Shown: positions 1 to 7,795 of the stretch, piece by piece
How positions within the stretch are numbered: the stretch's first letter is position 1
How the letters are laid out: the number at the start of each line of letters is the position of its first letter
Assembly (NCBI GenBank): GCA_017642625.1
Contig: JAGCOQ010000024.1
Coordinates: 1 to 14,033, forward strand
Source: Alphaproteobacteria bacterium
GTDB taxonomy: Bacteria > Pseudomonadota > Alphaproteobacteria > Rs-D84
Direction: 5' to 3'
DNA: 14,033 nt
The notes under the pieces: generated by a model
The model's database searches: none
What the model saw: the letters and a program-made list of their open reading frames with translations, nothing else
Told to the model about the DNA's origin: nothing
Translations under genes and position numbers: made by a program

Positions 1-1278
<1,278 letters not shown>

Positions 1279-1293
1279 TAAGTAAAAAGGGAC

Positions 1294-1330
1294 GGGGGAC
1301 CAAACACCCCCCGCTTGATAAAATGGTCCC
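1294..1330 (+). other. Possible alternative RNA hairpins over the start of the small membrane protein gene
   Basis: Two mutually exclusive pairings are visible. GGGGG at 1294-1298 can pair with the C-run at 1307-1312. Alternatively GGGACC at 1296-1301 can pair with GGTCCC at 1325-1330, which encloses the ATG at 1323 in the loop. The only purine-rich ribosome-binding stretch (AAAAAGGGA, 1284-1292) is over 30 bases before the ATG, so folding of this region could affect initiation. This is inferred from base complementarity only. Confidence 0.3.
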
Positions 1331-1523
1331 AGAAAACATTATCATAATAAAATACATTGTGGCGGCGGTCTTGGTTGCCTTAATCTTCTGTGCGCCCGCA
1401 TATCTGGCGCGCCAGACGAAAAAGGATAAAACCGAAATGACCAAAATCCGCATTGGCAGTTGGTTACTGGGCTGGTCCGTAATTGGATGGATTTGGGCGC
1501 TGTTTTCTGCAATAAAGAAATAG
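1323..1523 (+). CDS. Small two-helix membrane protein, superinfection-immunity (T4 Imm-like) family
   Basis: A 66-residue inner-membrane protein. Helix one spans about residues 5-27, then comes a short charged loop (RQTKKDKTEMTK, 30-41), then helix two at about 44-63 with the pattern WLLGWSVIGWIWAL. A 'PA...' turn after the first helix, a basic loop and a final 'GW.xIGWxxAL' helix are typical of the short Imm_superinfect family (named after phage T4 Imm), which is widespread in bacterial chromosomes. In most hosts its role is unknown, so phage exclusion should not be assumed. The ATG at 1323 is the only standard start after the enolase stop in this frame, and it lacks a well-placed Shine-Dalgarno. 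The gene probably relies on read-through from eno. It ends just before a strong hairpin. Confidence 0.75.
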   Translation: MVPENIIIIKYIVAAVLVALIFCAPAYLARQTKKDKTEMTKIRIGSWLLGWSVIGWIWALFSAIKK

Positions 1524-1530
1524 AATAGTA

Positions 1531-1565
1531 AAATGACGGGGCAAAAAGCCCCGTCATTTAATTAC
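1531..1565. terminator. Bidirectional intrinsic terminator
   Basis: A perfect 12-bp stem pairs 1531-1542 (AAATGACGGGGC) with 1548-1559, around a loop of five A. Plus-strand transcripts continue into a T-rich stretch (ATTACTTTT), and the minus-strand reading ends its stem in AAAT/ATTT with further T. It sits between the plus-strand eno-membrane protein pair and the minus-strand 43-residue ORF, so it can serve both. Confidence 0.9.
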
Positions 1566-1586
1566 TTTTAGATGTTTGAACAACCT

Positions 1587-1718
1587 CTATCTGTCGAACC
1601 CTTCTGGTAATTCACCCAAACGTGCTGATAACTCACCGCGAATATCAACCTTCGCGACAGATTTAAAAGCAACCGTACGACGGGCCCGATTAAAGTCTTT
1701 TACAACATTATCAGTCAT
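1587..1718 (-). CDS. Small 43-residue hypothetical protein
   Basis: I read this short ORF directly from the minus strand. It starts ATG at 1718 (protein begins MTDNVVKDFNRARRTV), ends GELPEGFDR, and stops with TAG at 1587-1589. Three things support it being real: an AGAGG ribosome binding site seven bases before the ATG, a good sigma70 promoter just upstream, and a strong hairpin terminator just downstream. The protein is basic at the N-terminus, has no membrane segment or signal peptide, and is presumably cytoplasmic. I do not recognise the family. A small transcriptional or ribosome-associated factor is possible but unsupported. It lies downstream of the OmpA-domain lipoprotein gene with no terminator seen between, so it may also be reached by read-through. 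Confidence 0.7.
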   Translation of the reverse strand: MTDNVVKDFNRARRTVAFKSVAKVDIRGELSARLGELPEGFDR

Positions 1719-1756
1719 GTTTCTACCTCTATTCAAAACATCTCTCTGACAACCCA

Positions 1757-1784
1757 ACTATATACATATAATTGTTTTTGTCAA
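1757..1784 (-). promoter_or_regulatory. Sigma70-type promoter of the 43-residue ORF
   Basis: On the minus strand, -35 TTGACA (1779-1784) and -10 TATAGT (1757-1762) are separated by 16 bases. Transcription should begin near 1750, giving a leader of about 30 bases that contains the AGAGG ribosome binding site. Confidence 0.75.
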
Positions 1785-1812
1785 GTATTTTATTCTCTTG
1801 GTCTAAACACCC

Positions 1813-3315
1813 CTACATATCACACCCATATTCACCACAGGTGCCGTTGGAATATCCGCCAACTTCGACAGCGACCGGATTTCCACCTGGTTCATCGGTT
1901 GTGTAATGTGTTTCTTTGACCACGCGAACACGGCGGTTTGCCGCATTCGGCGTATTATCCGGTGTCGGAACCGCCAAATCTTCTTCGCCGCTTGACACAG
2001 CAACTATCTGGCTGGCTGGGATACCGTATTGGATTAACATCTTTTGAACCGCTTCGGCACGACGACCACCCAAGGCATAGTTATAGCTCTTGCTGCCGGC
2101 GGTGTCGGTGTGCCCAACTACAGAAACCTTGATATTCTTGTTCGCTTGGGTTGCCGATGCCAACTTTTCAATCAAATCACGATATTCCGGTTTGATTATA
2201 GCCTTGTTAAAGTCAAAGCGCACTTCGAACACTTCTTCCATAACATGTTGTTTTGGTTCCAGCGGAATCTGTTGCACTTTGATCATGGTCTTTTCGCCCG
2301 CCGCCGCTTGCAATTTATCCAAGCGTGCGTTAATCGCCGCCAATTCTTGGCGCATAGCCATCATCATGTCAATGAACTCTGCGCGGGTCACCAAATCTTC
2401 GTTTGGACAATTACATGGTTCTTGGACAACAGGTTGCGGACAAGGTTGCTGTTTGCAAACGCGATATGCGCACTGGCAATTCTTGGCCTCTCTGTTTGTG
2501 GTGCTTGTGACCGTCTTGTCGCCACCATAAATATTCTGATTGAATACCATCGGCTGCACTGGTTCTGGGTTAATCAAGTGTTCTGGAACATTTACATTAT
2601 TAACAATGATAACCCCTTCGCGTGAACGAGACGAATTGCTCATCGCTTGCATATTACGTGTTTCCGGATAGTATTCACCGGCACTGCGACGATAATCTTG
2701 AACAGCGAATTCATTTGTCACAGTCTTCACAGGTTGTGGTTCAACCTTGTTTATAATTTTGCCACCACGGCAATCACGCAATGCGACCATTGCTTTTTTG
2801 TAACGATCGCGACATTGACGCGCAGTTGCTTCTTGACCACTGGCGGTTGCAGACAACCAACAATCGTATTTCGCTTGAACTTCAGCAGCCAATTCCGGTT
2901 GCAAATCACTTGCATCATTTCTTAACTGATCCATCAGTTCGTTATATGCAGTGTATAATTCAAACCCTGTCTGTTCATCATCAACCGGCCAATTCTCCAT
3001 TGTTTCAGGGAACGGCAATTCACCAGAAAATGCAGCAACTGCTTTCTGGGCAAACAATTCACCCATATCTGGATAGCCACTTGTCCGTGCGTTATAAATC
3101 GCATAAGAACGATAATTCATTGCCAGTTGATTCAAAAAGGAATCTTTATGTGGTGCAGAATAAACGTCCAAACGTTCGACATAATCGACGGTCGGTGTTG
3201 GTGTGTCATACGACATTTCGTCTGTATCACGCGCACACGCCGCCACCGCGACCAAAGATACCACGGCCAACGCCCTGGAAATAAAATATGTTGCAGAACA
3301 AGTTTTGTTTTTCAT
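1813..3315 (-). CDS. OmpA-family peptidoglycan-binding lipoprotein
   Basis: A 500-residue outer-membrane-type lipoprotein. The N-terminus has a basic start, a hydrophobic stretch and a lipobox VAAC with the acylated cysteine at 27. Residues 30-270 have no recognised domain. Residues 280-302 are cysteine- and proline-rich (NCQCAYRVC, PCPQ, PCNC). A probable coiled coil follows at about 311-338, then a C-terminal OmpA domain at about 361-468. In it, GHTDTAG (401-407) and the N-x2-L-x3-RA-x2-V motif (N412, L415, R419, V423) are intact. D404 and R419 sit 15 residues apart, as in the diaminopimelate-binding pair of OmpA domains. It should tether the outer membrane to the cell wall. It is much longer than Pal (about 170 residues), shows no beta-barrel, and ends in an odd GTCGEYGCDM tail with two cysteines. 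The ribosome binding site AAGGGG precedes the ATG. Confidence 0.9.
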   Translation of the reverse strand: MKNKTCSATYFISRALAVVSLVAVAACARDTDEMSYDTPTPTVDYVERLDVYSAPHKDSFLNQLAMNYRSYAIYNARTSGYPDMGELFAQKAVAAFSGELPFPETMENWPVDDEQTGFELYTAYNELMDQLRNDASDLQPELAAEVQAKYDCWLSATASGQEATARQCRDRYKKAMVALRDCRGGKIINKVEPQPVKTVTNEFAVQDYRRSAGEYYPETRNMQAMSNSSRSREGVIIVNNVNVPEHLINPEPVQPMVFNQNIYGGDKTVTSTTNREAKNCQCAYRVCKQQPCPQPVVQEPCNCPNEDLVTRAEFIDMMMAMRQELAAINARLDKLQAAAGEKTMIKVQQIPLEPKQHVMEEVFEVRFDFNKAIIKPEYRDLIEKLASATQANKNIKVSVVGHTDTAGSKSYNYALGGRRAEAVQKMLIQYGIPASQIVAVSSGEEDLAVPTPDNTPNAANRRVRVVKETHYTTDEPGGNPVAVEVGGYSNGTCGEYGCDM

Positions 3316-3342
3316 AAAGTGTCCCCTTTCCTAATCTTTGGT

Positions 3343-3371
3343 ATTATACGATTTTTCATAAAATTAGTAAA
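3343..3371 (-). promoter_or_regulatory. Promoter of the OmpA-domain lipoprotein gene
   Basis: On the minus strand, a perfect -10 TATAAT (3343-3348) lies 17 bases from -35 TTTACT (3366-3371, four of six consensus positions). Start of transcription is expected near 3336, giving a leader of about 20 bases with AAGGGG. Confidence 0.75.
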
Positions 3372-3408
3372 GCATAAAAAACAATGTGGAATCGTTATTA
3401 TCTAATTT

Positions 3409-4224
3409 TTATTTTTCTATGAACTGTGATGCAATGGAACCCAACGAAGACAACCCACTATTTAAACTTCCACCATTTTGGGTAATATTGCTAACCGTCT
3501 GCATAATCGCCGCTGTATCGGTCTTTTTCCCGACATTACCCATCGCGGTTGTCAAGAACTCGCCCCACATTTGTTTTTTCTTCTTATCAATCTTTACATC
3601 TGAACATCTGTCGGCACGATCCATCAGTTTCGCCACCATAGTAGCGTTATCACTGCGAACATAATCAGCAGGACCGAAATCAATCAGATCAAAAACTTCG
3701 TAAACATTAGATGTTGTTTTAACATTTTTTCCGCATTGGCTTGTTGGCGACCCATCTGGACAATATGTCGCTTTGCTGGCCTTTGGGAAATGATACCAAA
3801 CCATTTGGCTGTCCGATGCACCAAAAGATTCATAACAAACACTTCCGATATCCGTTGCTGCAAATCTACTGACAGACGCTGCATAAGTATCGTTGTTCAA
3901 GCACCGCGATTTACCCAATCTTCTGAACGCTTCTTCGTCGGTCACCGAACCAGTTTTCGCCCATTCCTTTATCAAATTATTTACGGCTTCAATTTCTGCA
4001 CTGGACGGCTCACATTCTGCATCCAAAGCACGCTGTTTTGAATTCAATTCTTGAACTTGGGTTACCAAGGTTAACACCGACGGCACCAAACTGCCTGTGG
4101 CGTTGGATGCGCTGGATTCTTGGGTTGTGACGGGTGCCGCCTTTTTAATAGCAACCGCCCCCATGGCCGAACCTGCGGTCATGCACAACACCAATGCAAC
4201 AAATGATGCAAGATTTTTTTTCAT
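3409..4224 (-). CDS. Exported protein of unknown function (271 aa)
   Basis: I do not recognise the family. The N-terminus is a classical signal peptide: MKKN, a hydrophobic core at 5-18, and an AMGA cleavage region near residue 23. The mature protein has a Ser/Ala/Thr-rich start (30-45), a predicted helical stretch (50-67), seven cysteines between about 70 and 210 (including YCPDGSPTSQC), a WGEFLTTAMGNVG segment near 220-232, and a Gly/Ser/Asn-rich C-terminus. The cysteines suggest disulfides in the periplasm or outside the cell. It lies upstream of, and on the same strand as, the OmpA-domain lipoprotein gene, but each has its own promoter, and no hairpin terminator is visible between them. 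The ATG at 4224 follows a purine stretch AAAGAGAG, and no other start fits the signal peptide. Confidence 0.8.
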   Translation of the reverse strand: MKKNLASFVALVLCMTAGSAMGAVAIKKAAPVTTQESSASNATGSLVPSVLTLVTQVQELNSKQRALDAECEPSSAEIEAVNNLIKEWAKTGSVTDEEAFRRLGKSRCLNNDTYAASVSRFAATDIGSVCYESFGASDSQMVWYHFPKASKATYCPDGSPTSQCGKNVKTTSNVYEVFDLIDFGPADYVRSDNATMVAKLMDRADRCSDVKIDKKKKQMWGEFLTTAMGNVGKKTDTAAIMQTVSNITQNGGSLNSGLSSLGSIASQFIEK

Positions 4225-4238
4225 CTCTCTTTCTGATT

Positions 4239-4266
4239 ATTATATCATAAAATACGCATCTCTCAA
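4239..4266 (-). promoter_or_regulatory. Promoter of the 271-residue exported protein gene
   Basis: On the minus strand, a perfect -10 TATAAT (4239-4244) is preceded by TG (extended -10, TGATATAAT). It lies 16 bases from -35 TTGAGA (4261-4266, five of six). Transcription should start near 4232, leaving a very short leader of about eight bases. Confidence 0.75.
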
Positions 4267-4275
4267 ATATAAAAA

Positions 4276-4304
4276 TTGCTTTTTATTATCTGTCGCGCTA
4301 AACT
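4276..4304 (+). promoter_or_regulatory. Weak candidate promoter of lptC-lptB
   Basis: TTGCTT (4276-4281), a 17-base spacer and TAAACT (4299-4304) match the sigma70 consensus only partly (three and four of six). If used, the transcript would begin about four bases before the lptC ATG. The lptC start has no Shine-Dalgarno, which fits a near-leaderless message. This is a tentative call, and other promoters further upstream are possible. Confidence 0.35.
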
Positions 4305-4314
4305 GACACTTGAT

Positions 4315-4791
4315 ATGACTGACAGTCGCACTTTTATAATCTTTTCTAAACACCGCCGTCTGCAACGTTTGTGGCAGTTCTTTTTCACAGGCTGGGGCTT
4401 GGTAATGGTCGCGGCATTGGTTGCAGGTGCATTGTTTACGCATCAATTGCTTTGGACACCTATTTCCGCAGTTAATATGAAAGATATTGCGACAAATCAA
4501 TTTAAAATGACCGACGCATCTTTTTCTGGGGTTGATCGCGACGGTAATCCTTTTCAGATTCATGCCGAAACCGCACGTCAAGAATATGATCAACCCGACG
4601 TTATCTATTTGGATTCTATTCGCGGGAATATCACGCGCAAGATTGACGGCAAATTGGAAAAAAATGACGTGTCCGCACGCCAAGGAAAATATGATATCAA
4701 GGCAAAGCGGGTCACACTTATTGGCAATGTTCGCATGGATTCATCAACCGGCGACAAAGTATTAACAGATGAAATGGTGATAAAATTATGA
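4315..4791 (+). CDS. lptC: LPS export periplasmic-bridge protein LptC
   Basis: LptC is the bitopic inner-membrane protein that takes lipopolysaccharide from the LptBFG transporter and passes it to the LptA bridge. From ATG 4315 the protein has 158 residues: a basic N-terminus, one membrane helix (about 23-46, GWGLVMVAALVAGALF) and a periplasmic domain of beta-strand pattern, including a DRDGNPFQIHAETARQE segment and a closing VTLIGNVRMDSSTGDKVLTDE stretch like the LptC/OstA jelly-roll. The frame is open back to a TTG at 4276, but that would add hydrophobic residues before the charged N-terminus, so I prefer the first ATG, although it has no ribosome binding site. It overlaps lptB by ATGA, which implies translational coupling. 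Sequence identity in this family is low, so the call leans partly on the lptB neighbour. Confidence 0.85.
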   Translation: MTDSRTFIIFSKHRRLQRLWQFFFTGWGLVMVAALVAGALFTHQLLWTPISAVNMKDIATNQFKMTDASFSGVDRDGNPFQIHAETARQEYDQPDVIYLDSIRGNITRKIDGKLEKNDVSARQGKYDIKAKRVTLIGNVRMDSSTGDKVLTDEMVIKL

Positions 4792-5516
4792 AACAGTCTG
4801 TATTGCGTGTTGAACATTTATCAAAATCATACGGCAAACGTATGGTCATTCGCGATATATCAATGATTGCACGTCAAGGCGAATCGGTTGGTCTGCTTGG
4901 ACCAAACGGTGCCGGCAAAACGACCGCGTTCTATTGCATAACGGGCCAGTTAAATGCAACCGGTGGTCAAATATTCTTGAACAGCCAAGATATTACTCAC
5001 TTGCCATTCTATCAACGTTCACGTTTACATATCGGCTATTTACCCCAAGAAAACAGTGTTTTTCGTGGGCTGACCGTTGAACAAAATATTATGGCAATAT
5101 TGGAAGTTGTTGAACCCAGCAAAAAGAAACGTCAACAAAAACTGGACGCACTGTTGGACGAATTTGCTATATCGGCTTTGCGTCGCAGTCCCGCAACCGC
5201 GTTGTCTGGTGGTGAACGTCGTCGTGTTGAAATTGCGCGCGCATTGGCAAACGATCCAAAGTTTATTTTGTTGGATGAACCGTTTGCTGGAATTGACCCA
5301 ATCGCTGTTAATGAAATTCGTTCATTGGTGTCGCAATTAAAGAATCGCGGTTTGGGCGTTATTATCACCGACCATAATGTTCGCGAAACATTAGGCATCA
5401 CCGACCACAGCTATGTCTTGCATGATGGCAAGATTTTAAAGCACGGCACCACAGATGAAATTATTTCCGACGAACGTGTTAAGAAAGTTTACCTTGGCGA
5501 AGATTTCGTGATGTAA
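4788..5516 (+). CDS. lptB: LPS export ABC transporter ATPase LptB
   Basis: LptB is the cytoplasmic ATPase that drives extraction of lipopolysaccharide from the inner membrane with LptF, LptG and LptC. The 242 residues match E. coli LptB (241) in length. Visible elements are Walker A GPNGAGKTT (38-46), the Q-loop YLPQENSVFRGLTVEQN (84-100, Q87), the ABC signature LSGGERRR (139-146), Walker B FILLDE (159-164, catalytic E164), the D-loop AGIDP (167-171) and switch histidine H196 in ITDHNVRET. The C-terminal VKKVYLGEDF is typical of LptB and separates it from amino-acid transporter ATPases. The ATG overlaps the lptC stop. In many proteobacteria lptA lies between lptC and lptB and rpoN follows. 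Neither is here, and a convergent gene follows instead. Confidence 0.97.
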   Translation: MKQSVLRVEHLSKSYGKRMVIRDISMIARQGESVGLLGPNGAGKTTAFYCITGQLNATGGQIFLNSQDITHLPFYQRSRLHIGYLPQENSVFRGLTVEQNIMAILEVVEPSKKKRQQKLDALLDEFAISALRRSPATALSGGERRRVEIARALANDPKFILLDEPFAGIDPIAVNEIRSLVSQLKNRGLGVIITDHNVRETLGITDHSYVLHDGKILKHGTTDEIISDERVKKVYLGEDFVM

Positions 5517-5533
5517 AAATTACGATAAAAAAT

Positions 5534-5585
5534 CCGCCCCAGTTTTCACGACGACAAGGATTTCGTGAAAACTTTAACGGGGCGG
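5534..5585. terminator. Long two-part hairpin between lptB and the convergent cysteine-rich protein gene
   Basis: An outer 7-bp GC stem (CCGCCCC 5534-5540 with GGGGCGG 5579-5585) encloses a perfect 11-bp inner stem (5541-5551 with 5563-5573). The loop is 11 bases and a five-base bulge (TTAAC) lies on one side only. Read on the minus strand it is followed by ATTTTTTATCGTAATTTTT, so it is a good intrinsic terminator for the minus-strand gene. On the plus strand the T tract is lacking, so it would end lptB transcription less clearly. Confidence 0.75.
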
Positions 5586-5587
5586 CG

Positions 5588-5607
5588 CTTTAGGGACACA
5601 CCTAAAG
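5588..5607. terminator. Small hairpin after the minus-strand gene stop
   Basis: CTTTAGG (5588-5594) pairs perfectly with CCTAAAG (5601-5607) around a six-base loop, four bases past the minus-strand stop codon (5612-5614). No T tract follows directly. It may protect the 3' end or assist the larger hairpin next to it. Confidence 0.45.
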
Positions 5608-5611
5608 AAAC

Positions 5612-7693
5612 TTACTCTTCACATGCTCCATATGATACTGCAACTGGTGCATTTTCAACGCACGCACTGCCTGAAACTTTGCATGCTGAACGAATTAATG
5701 TTATCGTTCCTTTTGGACTTGTCATATAATTCAAAGCAGCATTTTTGCATTGATTCAAATCAGTATATTCCGAGCATGACTTTCTCCAAGTCTTACAATC
5801 AACCGCAGTTCCTGTTGGCACAACGGTATCTGGCAAATGCAAATCCCATTTAACATAGAAATCTTTCAATGTGTTAATAGAATGAGATTTACCATACGCA
5901 ACCGTATTCAAACCATCACCAACACGACAACTGATATTGTTCTTTTCAATGAACGCGGTAATCGCTGTCGCCAAACCACCGGTACCGGCACCAATCGCGG
6001 CACCAACTGGGATTGTTGTTCCATAGTTAGATTTTTCACCACGCAATACCGACAATTTGTCAAATGTGGCGCGCAATTCTTTCAATTTTTGGCTTAACGC
6101 CTTTCCTTCGCCACAATCACCAGCATTGCATTGCAAGAATTCACGCAAACTATAGGCATCACTTGGCAATTCTGCTTCACATGGGCTTTCTTTGTATTCA
6201 ATAACAACCTTATCTTTATCTATCATTATTTCAAAACCCAAACTTTCCAAAGCACTTATGCATGCATCCTTGGTTTTGAACCCTTCTTCAAAGCAGAACC
6301 TTTCACATACTTCCCTACCTATTTCTTGACTGCCACTAAGAGAATCAAGGAACTCCTGGATAGAAGCGTCACCCCCCTTATACTTAAAATCAAAAAGACA
6401 TTTAGATTCTATTGTTGTATTGCATTCCGTTCCCAATAACAAATCATCATACAAAGCCATCAAGTCTTCGCATTCACCTTCGCCCAGATTGCCTGCACGA
6501 ACATCCATGCCAAGATATATGTTCAAAGCTTGCACTGTGCTTGAACTCTTTGACAAACCTCTCAGTTCTTCGTTCAAAGTTTTCAATGCAGATTTGTTTC
6601 TGCAATCGAATGCACGTTTACCATGACCCGCCAATGCACCAATCCCAGCACCAGCCAACGTTCCACCACCGATACCAACGACCGCGGCGGTTTTCGTGTC
6701 ATTCATCAATGGGAATCCAAACAAATCTTTGTTGCAACTGAATGTATCGCCGGCTGCGCGCCACACTTCTGCGGGGTCATCATTACCCAATGCGCCAAAC
6801 AACCAACTGTTTTTGATTTGTTCGTCTTTGTTATATGCTGCGACACGCAGATAGCATGTTGCCGTTGTTGCATCCCAACGCGCATAATGACCGCGTGAAC
6901 CATCAACACCCGAATTGCCATAGTTCAATTCAGCACCCTGTGGGTTATTCTTGATTAACACCCCACCCTGTTGATTATTGTATGCACCAACACGATTGTT
7001 GTATTCAGCCGTTGTCACACCGTTATTAGCGACCGCTGCAAAAGATGGACCGTATGTATTAACATCCAACAAACGACATGTGTTTTCCGCTTGGTTCGGG
7101 GTTAAACCAGTTCTGCGCAAAACAAAGTTATAGTATTCTGGTTGGACTTTACGTGAATTGAAATCAAGCCACACATCCGCAGTTGCACGATAAACGCGTC
7201 TGCAGTTGCGGCGAACTTCGACAATGCACTTTTCAACCTGTGTCGAACACAGACCCATACCATTCATAATTGAATGACGCATGTCTTCGTTGAACAAATC
7301 GTTCATACCGTTCGGCAACGCACCATTATTAATACACGCCATAACATCATTCATACAGTTATCAACTGTATATTCAGAATTGCGCACACCACCGTCCGGA
7401 CATTCCGGTTTTGGTTCCGGTTCTGGCTCTGGTTCTGGTTTTGGATCCGGTTTCGGTTCTGGTTTTGGTTCCACATCTGGCTTTGACGGCACCTTATCCG
7501 TCGTAATATTAGCCGGATTAATAGTCATAATCGGCATAGACGGCATACGCCCAGCCATCAATGTCGCACGATTTGCCGCACGAACATCTGCCGCTGAACG
7601 CGGTGTTGATTCCACAGCGAAAGCCGTACAAACAACGGCCAAGACACTGAAACCGGCGAACATTGCGCCGAACAATTTTGCTGATTTTTGCAT
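5612..7693 (-). CDS. Exported cysteine-rich protein with Pro-Glu-Lys spacer and glycine-rich segments (693 aa)
   Basis: Family not recognised. From ATG 7693 there is a signal peptide (MQKSAKLFG, hydrophobic core, cleavage after CTAFA, residue 26). An Ala/Arg-rich stretch follows, then a PEPKP-type spacer at about 70-97. The rest is a long region with 25 cysteines in the mature part. Four cysteine pairs have exact seven-residue spacing (113/120, 149/156, 633/640, 671/678). Two glycine-rich hydrophobic segments lie at about 335-358 and 560-582, each followed within nine residues by a cysteine. The spacer resembles those that cross periplasm or wall. The frame is open to 7774, but I chose 7693 because GGGGGG sits just upstream and a full signal peptide begins there. 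An in-frame ATG at 7708 is the alternative. Probably a disulfide-bonded envelope or surface protein. Confidence 0.8.
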   Translation of the reverse strand: MQKSAKLFGAMFAGFSVLAVVCTAFAVESTPRSAADVRAANRATLMAGRMPSMPIMTINPANITTDKVPSKPDVEPKPEPKPDPKPEPEPEPEPKPECPDGGVRNSEYTVDNCMNDVMACINNGALPNGMNDLFNEDMRHSIMNGMGLCSTQVEKCIVEVRRNCRRVYRATADVWLDFNSRKVQPEYYNFVLRRTGLTPNQAENTCRLLDVNTYGPSFAAVANNGVTTAEYNNRVGAYNNQQGGVLIKNNPQGAELNYGNSGVDGSRGHYARWDATTATCYLRVAAYNKDEQIKNSWLFGALGNDDPAEVWRAAGDTFSCNKDLFGFPLMNDTKTAAVVGIGGGTLAGAGIGALAGHGKRAFDCRNKSALKTLNEELRGLSKSSSTVQALNIYLGMDVRAGNLGEGECEDLMALYDDLLLGTECNTTIESKCLFDFKYKGGDASIQEFLDSLSGSQEIGREVCERFCFEEGFKTKDACISALESLGFEIMIDKDKVVIEYKESPCEAELPSDAYSLREFLQCNAGDCGEGKALSQKLKELRATFDKLSVLRGEKSNYGTTIPVGAAIGAGTGGLATAITAFIEKNNISCRVGDGLNTVAYGKSHSINTLKDFYVKWDLHLPDTVVPTGTAVDCKTWRKSCSEYTDLNQCKNAALNYMTSPKGTITLIRSACKVSGSACVENAPVAVSYGACEE
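7400..7486 (-). repeat. Hexanucleotide-based repeat encoding a Pro-Glu/Asp-Lys spacer
   Basis: The plus strand shows repeated GGTTCT/GGTTTT/GGCTCT hexamers from about 7405 to 7471, which encode alternating EP, KP and DP dipeptides on the minus strand. Low-complexity tracts of this kind can vary in length between strains by slippage. Here it forms the extended spacer after the signal peptide of the 693-residue protein. Confidence 0.8.
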
Positions 7694-7721
7694 CAGAAAT
7701 CCCCCCATTTTAAGTACTTTA

Positions 7722-7741
7722 ATTATACCACAAAAAAGGCC
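7722..7741 (-). promoter_or_regulatory. Extended -10 promoter of the 693-residue protein gene
   Basis: The minus strand reads GGCC, T6, G, then TGGTATAAT: a perfect -10 TATAAT (7722-7727) with the TGn extension. There is no good -35. A T8/A8 tract further upstream (7742-7757) may act as an UP-like element. Almost the same string precedes the 938-residue protein gene. Confidence 0.75.
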
Positions 7742-7795
7742 AAAAAAAAGTTTTTTTACCATTTTATTTCGCATTTTATTAAAAAAACATAGATA

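Noticed and set aside
2044..2625. Plus-strand ORFs opposite the OmpA-domain lipoprotein
   Set aside because: No start signals, no recognisable domain, and fully opposite a gene with a lipobox and an OmpA domain.
4276..4314. TTG start for lptC at 4276
   Set aside because: It coincides with the candidate -35 and adds non-conserved residues. The first ATG at 4315 gives a normal LptC N-terminus.
7738..7757. A8-G-T7 tract considered as a terminator hairpin
   Set aside because: The stem would be only A:T pairs with no loop of adequate size. It lies in the promoter region and is better read as an UP-like or bent-DNA tract.
7694..7774. 27-residue N-terminal extension of the 693-residue protein
   Set aside because: It would start upstream of the -10 box at 7722-7727 and place another hydrophobic stretch before a complete signal peptide.
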